A stretch of DNA of 64,000 nt, from contig JACKQL020000052.1 of NCBI GenBank assembly GCA_018296165.2, positions 62,001-126,000 on the forward strand, in the 5' to 3' direction. Under the pieces are notes generated by a model. It was given only the letters and a program-made list of their open reading frames with translations, searched no databases and was not told the DNA's origin. Numbering within the stretch: the stretch's first letter is position 1; the number at the start of each line of letters is the position of its first letter. The stretch is from Termitomyces sp. T153 (Eukaryota > Basidiomycota > Agaricomycetes > Agaricales > Lyophyllaceae). This document shows positions 58,352 through 64,000 of this stretch, piece by piece. A program made the translations under genes and the position numbers.

Positions 58352-58900
58352 ATGGCGGGCTTTTGAAGTGCTGTAAACCAGGGCCAGAATCATCTGCGTG
58401 TATTCTTGTACATTCATACCAGGCAATTTTAGTGATTTCAATTTACTTGCTTGTCGTTTCGATAAAGATATGGTGATCATCCATGGCAACAGTTCATCGA
58501 ATTATTAGAAGTCTCATAAGGGTAAATACCGTGGGAATTCGGGGGCTCCCCTTAATCTTATACCACCATGTTCTCCACTGGAAGCAGCGAAGGAAGCAGC
58601 GAACGCGCCTAACACGCCCTACCGCACCTTTCTAGACCTATAACCGAGGAGAGCCTAACAGGGCAATCTCTTATGCCCCCCCCCCCCCTCAAAGGAACCA
58701 CAACAGATACTTCAATACTAAACCCTCGAAATACAGGCCATAGGCCAGTCAAAAGCCTCCCTCTTTTTTTCTTTTCAACACTTCTTTCCTTTTTAGGAAT
58801 TAGACTCGAACACGGCGCCGAATATTACCAGGAAACCGGAGTGCTATGGGGAACGATAGACCGCCCCTCCCACCGGAAAACTTCTCCTCCTAGGCAGAAC
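58352..58900. other. Endoglucanase 3' flank, border to the second transposon island
   Basis: No gene seen. CpG content is still normal (for example around 58590-58640). A run of thirteen C is at 58676-58688. After about 58900 the sequence becomes CpG-poor. Confidence 0.55.
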
Positions 58901-61800
58901 ACAAGCCCCTTGTGAGTAGATGTTGAAGGCTAGACTGAGTCTTGCCAATGGACAAGAGATCCCCTCACAGAATGATATGTAAAATACTCTTAGTTGCTCC
59001 TAACCAAACCATAAAGCCATGGTAGTATGACCACACCCCAGAATTTTCCTCTCTCTGCCTAACTATACTTCATAGGAGTCCAGATAAAATTCTAGAAAAC
59101 TAGCATGCATGATGAGCATGAGTGCAATCCAGTCCAAGTATATACTCACTTGATTTGGTCAGGAGTTTGATTTTACAATTCAATGTTAATAATACCTAAC
59201 ATCATAGAATACACAGAAGCTATCAGCAATCAAATTCAAGTCAATCCAATTCAAGTCAGATTTATAGTAGTCAAAACATACCATATGTCATAAACCTTCC
59301 AAAGATGGCAACTACTTATTATAAATACTGTTATGTTTTCTATACTACTATCAAAGAATCATACGCTGTTATGGCCTCTGTGATGTTTCTGTTATGGGTT
59401 GTGCAGCTTATGTTTCACACTCCATAAGTCAAAACCAGTTGTGATTCTGTCTACAAAGTATGAAGTAAAGGTGCTACCTTACATAATTATAATAAGTGTA
59501 GGGTATAGGTAGCATCATGTGATGCTACCCATATAATAATAATAATAATCATGTAGCAGTGTACAACAAAGAGTGAGTAATGGGTGCTCAGTTACATACT
59601 CCTCATTTGAGTCCATCAATGGACTCACAAGAATAGTACAAAGGGAAAAGAGGGTGGTATATGACATCTCACCAGTGGAGGCACTGGGGTCCTGGAGCAG
59701 GGTCCCTACATTGATAGTGTGGGTAGGTAGTCTTACAGGAAAAAATGGGCAGAGTAATAGTCTGGCACATTGCCTGAATGCATGCCAGAAGGCATAGATG
59801 GGCATTCAGCTTGTCCATGTGTGAATATGATAATGTGAACTATAGGTTGTAGTTTAGCCAACCCATTCATCTATCTGAGAGGACAACACTTCCTCACTGC
59901 TTACTATGTCAGCCTAGCACTCAAATACAATATTAGTCATATCACTTGAGCTGCTAGTTCTGGCTTCAGGCACAATGGGAGTAGTGATATTAGTTGCTAC
60001 AGTTGCATCTGAAGGGCCAGGAATGATGGGATTTGTTGTCTCTGGACTGGCATTAGTGGGAGCATAAGGGCTTGTCAATATAGTCCAATTCCATAGACTC
60101 TTCAGTGGTCATGTCCTCAGAAGATGCAACTGGATTGGCAGATGGGCCAAGAGTAGCCCCTACAACAGCTGACAATGGCCCTGCCTCAGTTGAGGCTGTG
60201 TCCAATGGTGGGGAGCTGGAAAATGGCTCCTCCACTTTATCCAGGGCAGCATTCACCACCTCTGCAGATCATTATAGGAGGTGAGTGAAAATGGCTGACT
60301 CTCCATAGCACAGCCATTCAGCTGTACATAGTGGGAATTGACCATGGCTCTCATAAAGTTGGAGGAGCACTTGGAAGTGCTCTCAGTTATCATCAGTGGG
60401 AGTGTACCACCCAGCATATTTGGCTAAGGTGGGAGGTACACCTATACACCTGAGTCAACAATGACATTCATTGTTGACCTGTATGATCAGGTCAGCATGC
60501 AATGCACTTCTGGATCAGTAGTGATCCAAAAAGCATATGCCATAGGTATATGCATGGTTTATCCATGTGGCTGGAACATGATTTACAAGGAGGTGATGAA
60601 TTACCTCTGTTTTGCTGAGGTTATTGACTTGCATAGGCAGAACATGCAGCCTATGCAGGGAGAATGTGTAGAGAGGAGCTGGTAGTCCTCAACTGCATCT
60701 TGATAGAGTTGGGGTTGAGCTGTGACCATAGCAAACAGCCTCATATAAGCCATTCACACATGTGGGGAGGTCAGGGCAAGTGTGTAACCCAGAACATAAC
60801 CAAAGACAGACATTAATGGCCACACCTAAATACAGATTATGGGATGGCTGTGGTGCAAAATGTTTTGCACCCAAGCATTGATGTCAAAGTGATGTCTGAT
60901 TAGGACTTGGTTAAATCCTGCTCCTCAAGTATTGTTATCCATGCAGCCAAGCATGGCTAATGATCTGGAAGGCAAGGAGACCAGTTGCCAATGATGGTCC
61001 ACCTTTGGCAGAGGAGTTTCCAACTCTTGAGGAGTCAGCTCCATAACTTGGCACATGGTGTGATTCCTTCTGTCTGGAGTCATGAAAAAGGAGATTCAAT
61101 GGAATTTCTGAAGAAGGAGAGTGGCATGTACCCACTCCCTCATGGTAATGTGAGCATGGTGCTCACAAATGACCCACAAGATCAGCCTTAGCTGCTTTGG
61201 GTTCATGAGCATCCCTTCAAGGAGCCTATTTATATAATTGTTCATAACACAGGGAGATGTGTGGTATTCCTGCCATTTTGGTTGAGCAGGTGAAGACTAT
61301 TTTGTTGCTGACAAAGACTGCATTGGTTGTTGGAGACCAATAAAAGTTGGGGTGCAAAATTCCTCTAAAGTCATTGCAGTGCTCAAAGCACCCTTGCACC
61401 AGCATAGTTTTCCAGCTGTCCAAAAGGCAACTAGGCACTCTATCATTCAATTGTTTGAGGTCCATCTTGGATTTCTCAGCATCAATAGCTAACAACCACT
61501 GGGCATTAGTGTTGTGCTTCTTCTTGCAATGATGTGCTGCATTGTTGTCACCAGAGTCACTCTCCAATAGTTGCCTCTTGGATGTGGCAACATCATCATC
61601 ATTGCTCCCTAAGCCTGAGGCAGTTGCTATGCTAGCTGCAGCTTAGGAAGCTTGCACATGCATGATGAAGAACTCTTTATTACAAGGGTTCCAATGCATC
61701 ATAGGAATGTGCTCATGAAACAGGATGGTAGGAAGGTATAGGTGCTTAGCTCAAGGACCTCAATCATTCCCTCTTCTGCAACCTGTGGCACATTGGCTAG
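58901..61800 (-). mobile_element. CpG-depleted, decayed transposon-derived sequence of unknown type
   Basis: Short broken frames only, mostly better on the minus strand, for example a Ser/Thr/Pro-rich piece at 60259-60053 and a 113-residue frame at 61567-61226 rich in Lys/Asn. I recognise no domain. Near-absence of CpG and many stops fit an old methylated transposon. Its right end abuts a truncated integrase core. Confidence 0.5.
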
Positions 61801-62850
61801 AAAGGCCACTGGGGTGGCAACAACTACAAAGCCAGGACAGCTGCAAAGCCATCATGGTAGTGTGCACCAGAATCAGGTGCACCATGCTTGTCATACAACA
61901 TATAACTACTCAGAGGTAGTTATATCCTTTTGATTCAGGGAATGGACCTATGAAGTCCATCCCTATAGAATCCCAGGGCTTAACTGGCATGGGCAGGGAG
62001 TGTAACTTCCCTGAAGGGAAATGATTGCTCCCTTTTGCTTGCTGACACAGTTGAGATGTGGTACAGACACACAAGCATTTGCAACCACTGTTGGCCACTA
62101 GTACTAACAACAAACATATTCCATTGTCCTCTGGATGCCAAAGTGTCCTACTACATATTGTGCTTGCTCAAGCACACTTGTTACCAATTCTCAATCATGA
62201 GGCATACAAAGTACCTCATGGCCCAAGAGATTAGTAGTCCAAATGAGCTTGTCATGTAGATGGAAGGACTTATAGTCCTTTGGTCAAGTTAGAATCTCAG
62301 CAAAGAGCTTGTTTTTGTTATACAATGACTGAATTTGATGGAGGAACTCTCCATCTGTCCTGTCTTGAGGTTGTGGAGACTGGGCCATCCCTAAGATGGC
62401 CTCTCTGGTTGGCATACTGACCTCATCACCCTCAGTCTCAGGCCCACATTGAGCTTGGTCTGAATCTCCCTTGCTGTCATTACTGGTGGCAAGCAGTTGT
62501 ACTTCCTCATCATGGAGTTTGTGACAATCCCACACTCACTGGCTTCTATGGCTAGGTCCATCATGGAGAGCACATATCAGATCCAGCTGTGCTTGCATCT
62601 CCTGCAAGCATGTTGGGGGCAGATCATCCCCCTTCAGGTCAATATGCACATTTGCACATATGTAGTCATAGATGTAGTGTACATCTCAAGGAGAGTTGCT
62701 CTCAAAGTAGAAAGATAAGCAGTCTGCTACCTTGTTGAGCTCTCCTTTCACATATGTGATGTCAAAATTGAATTTCAACATATAGTCCATCCACCATTGT
62801 TGATGCAGTGATAGATTTTGTTGAATTTTGGAAAGCTCAAGAGCCTTATT
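61800..62850 (-). pseudogene. Ty3/gypsy RNase H-integrase fragment (family 3), truncated both ends
   Basis: Reading the minus strand: KALELSKIQQNLSLHQQWW then MDYMLKFNFDITYVKGELNK VADCLS (RNase H end, 62845-62690). A decayed linker follows, then the integrase block HSLPMPVKPWDSIGMDFIGP FPESKGYNYL (62000-61910) and MTSMVHLILVHTTMMALQLSW near 61830, after which homology ends. The first catalytic Asp of the integrase core (GMDF) is present; the rest of the core is missing. The upstream RT is cut off at 62850 by an LTR. Confidence 0.75.
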
Positions 62851-64000
62851 GTCACAACCTCCAGACCTTCCCCCAGGACACCCTGCCTCCCCAGAGCCTC
62901 CCCCAATGCTTGCCCCAACTCACCCCAACCTTTGTTGAACCATGGTGCCTGCCCTGGCTAACTCCAATGCTTCCTTGGCAAACCCTGATGACCTCTTGGC
63001 AAATCTTGGCACATCCCTAGTAGGCCTTCTCAGCTCCCCTTCTCATCTATGAGGCCCCTGAGCCTCTCCAACACTTCTCCTAGCACAGGCATACATCACT
63101 CAACTACCCTTACAACTCACATGACCACTCCAGAGTTTCCCAATGACTATGGGATGGACTGTGTTCCCATTAGAGTATCACTGCAGCCTGCTCTCCAATT
63201 AGAGCCAACATCTGTCAACCCCATGCAGCTCCAATGAGCCCTGCTGTTGTGCCCTCAACTCCTGGAGAAGGTCCAGTAGTTAGTATATAAAGTCATAGAG
63301 TGGCATCTGTTACCTTAGTCTTGATATTGCTTTACTTAGTTTCCTGTGTCTTGTGTTTCTTTTCTATTATGTTTCCCAGTCTTGTCTCTGTTTCTAGTTT
63401 CAAATCTATCTTTTTCTCAGTCTGTCTCATCTTGCCTTGGTCTCAACTTGTCCATCTCTGTTTCCCTATTATTCTTAAGTTCCTTTCAACCTGATGTCAT
63501 TATGAACTCCATGCACACACTACAACTCATCAAATATTCTTACAATAACTCCAGACCTTGCTCTATACTTGGTCCTAGAACCCATCACCCTTAATTGATC
63601 CCCCATCAAACTCAGGCTCCACTCCCATCTTGCAAAGCCTCTGCTTACTCCATAGCCCATACACTTGCTGACAGACTTGTACCTGATGCCACCCAAGCCC
63701 AATGTCTAATATACTTGGTCTTAGACTACCACAAACCACTCCAGACTTGCTTGGACTGCTTCCCTTAGCTTCCCCTTGCAAGTATCTGGAGTCTGAATCT
63801 ATAAGAGCAACTTCTGGGGCAGTGGATCTAAGTCATGCAGCTAGCAGAGGGGAATCCAAAGTATATTAGCAAGTAGACAAAGATATAAGCAGTAACTAAT
63901 CACCTAGCAGGGGGGAATTTGAAGAGAACAAGTCTAAGAATCCCTGCTGCTCAGTGCAGTGCATCAGTGGGCAGTGAAGGCATGGGAACAACTGTACAGA
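62851..64000 (+). repeat. LTR of family 2, opposite orientation to 25827-26963, may run past window end
   Basis: Starts TGTCACAACCTCCAG within the RNase H remnant. Blockwise it matches the reverse complement of 26963-25920: CCTTTGTTGAACCATGGTG vs CCTTTGTTTACCCACAATG, GGCATACATCACT, GTAGTTAGTATATAA (TATA region, 63277-63291), GTCTTGATATTGC/ACC, and CAAGTATCTG with AGTCTG. Similarity weakens after about 63800. The expected length of about 1.14 kb would place its end close to the window edge. Confidence 0.65.

Overview
The window reads as nuclear DNA of a filamentous basidiomycete, most likely an agaricomycete. Genes are dense and split by many short introns (about 44-62 bp, mostly GT-AG). The set includes fungal SF3A2/Prp11, RRP5, SEC8, a Tea1/Kel1-type kelch protein and a secreted CBM1-GH5 endoglucanase. 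I cannot name the species. No rRNA, complete tRNA gene or CRISPR array was found. All exon borders were read by eye from splice consensus and protein-family continuity.

Layout. 1-24.9 kb is gene-rich: RPN5 (5' end outside the window), mitochondrial ribosomal protein mS23, SF3A2, RRP5, a peroxisomal ABCD half-transporter, a kelch/coiled-coil polarity protein, an alpha/beta-hydrolase lipase, a cytochrome P450, S-formylglutathione hydrolase and an FHA-domain checkpoint kinase. 25.0-40.2 kb is a transposon island almost without CpG. It holds a MITE-like element, a short LTR element, and an 11.2 kb Ty3/gypsy element inserted into an older, oppositely oriented LTR of its own family. That element also carries a spliced antisense gene between integrase and the 3' LTR. 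40.9-58.4 kb is gene-rich again: an RNase III-like/dsRNA-binding protein with a degenerate active site, a CHD/Mi-2-type chromatin remodeler, a lipid-droplet-hydrolase-like protein, SEC8, a LYR-motif protein and the endoglucanase. 58.9-64 kb is a second CpG-poor island with RNase H/integrase debris broken by an LTR related to the short element of the first island.

How the genes relate. Most are housekeeping genes in divergent or convergent pairs with very short spacers: 51 bp between the LDAH-like and SEC8 start codons, 14 bp between the lipase and P450 stop codons. There is no obvious metabolic cluster. The retroelements carry nonsense codons and lost catalytic residues (RT Asp to Asn, integrase Glu to Lys), together with CpG loss. 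This fits cytosine methylation followed by C-to-T decay, or a RIP-like process. The most unusual parts are the self-nested retroelement, its antisense cysteine-rich gene, the RNase III-like protein at the island edge, and 8-nt microexons in two conserved genes.
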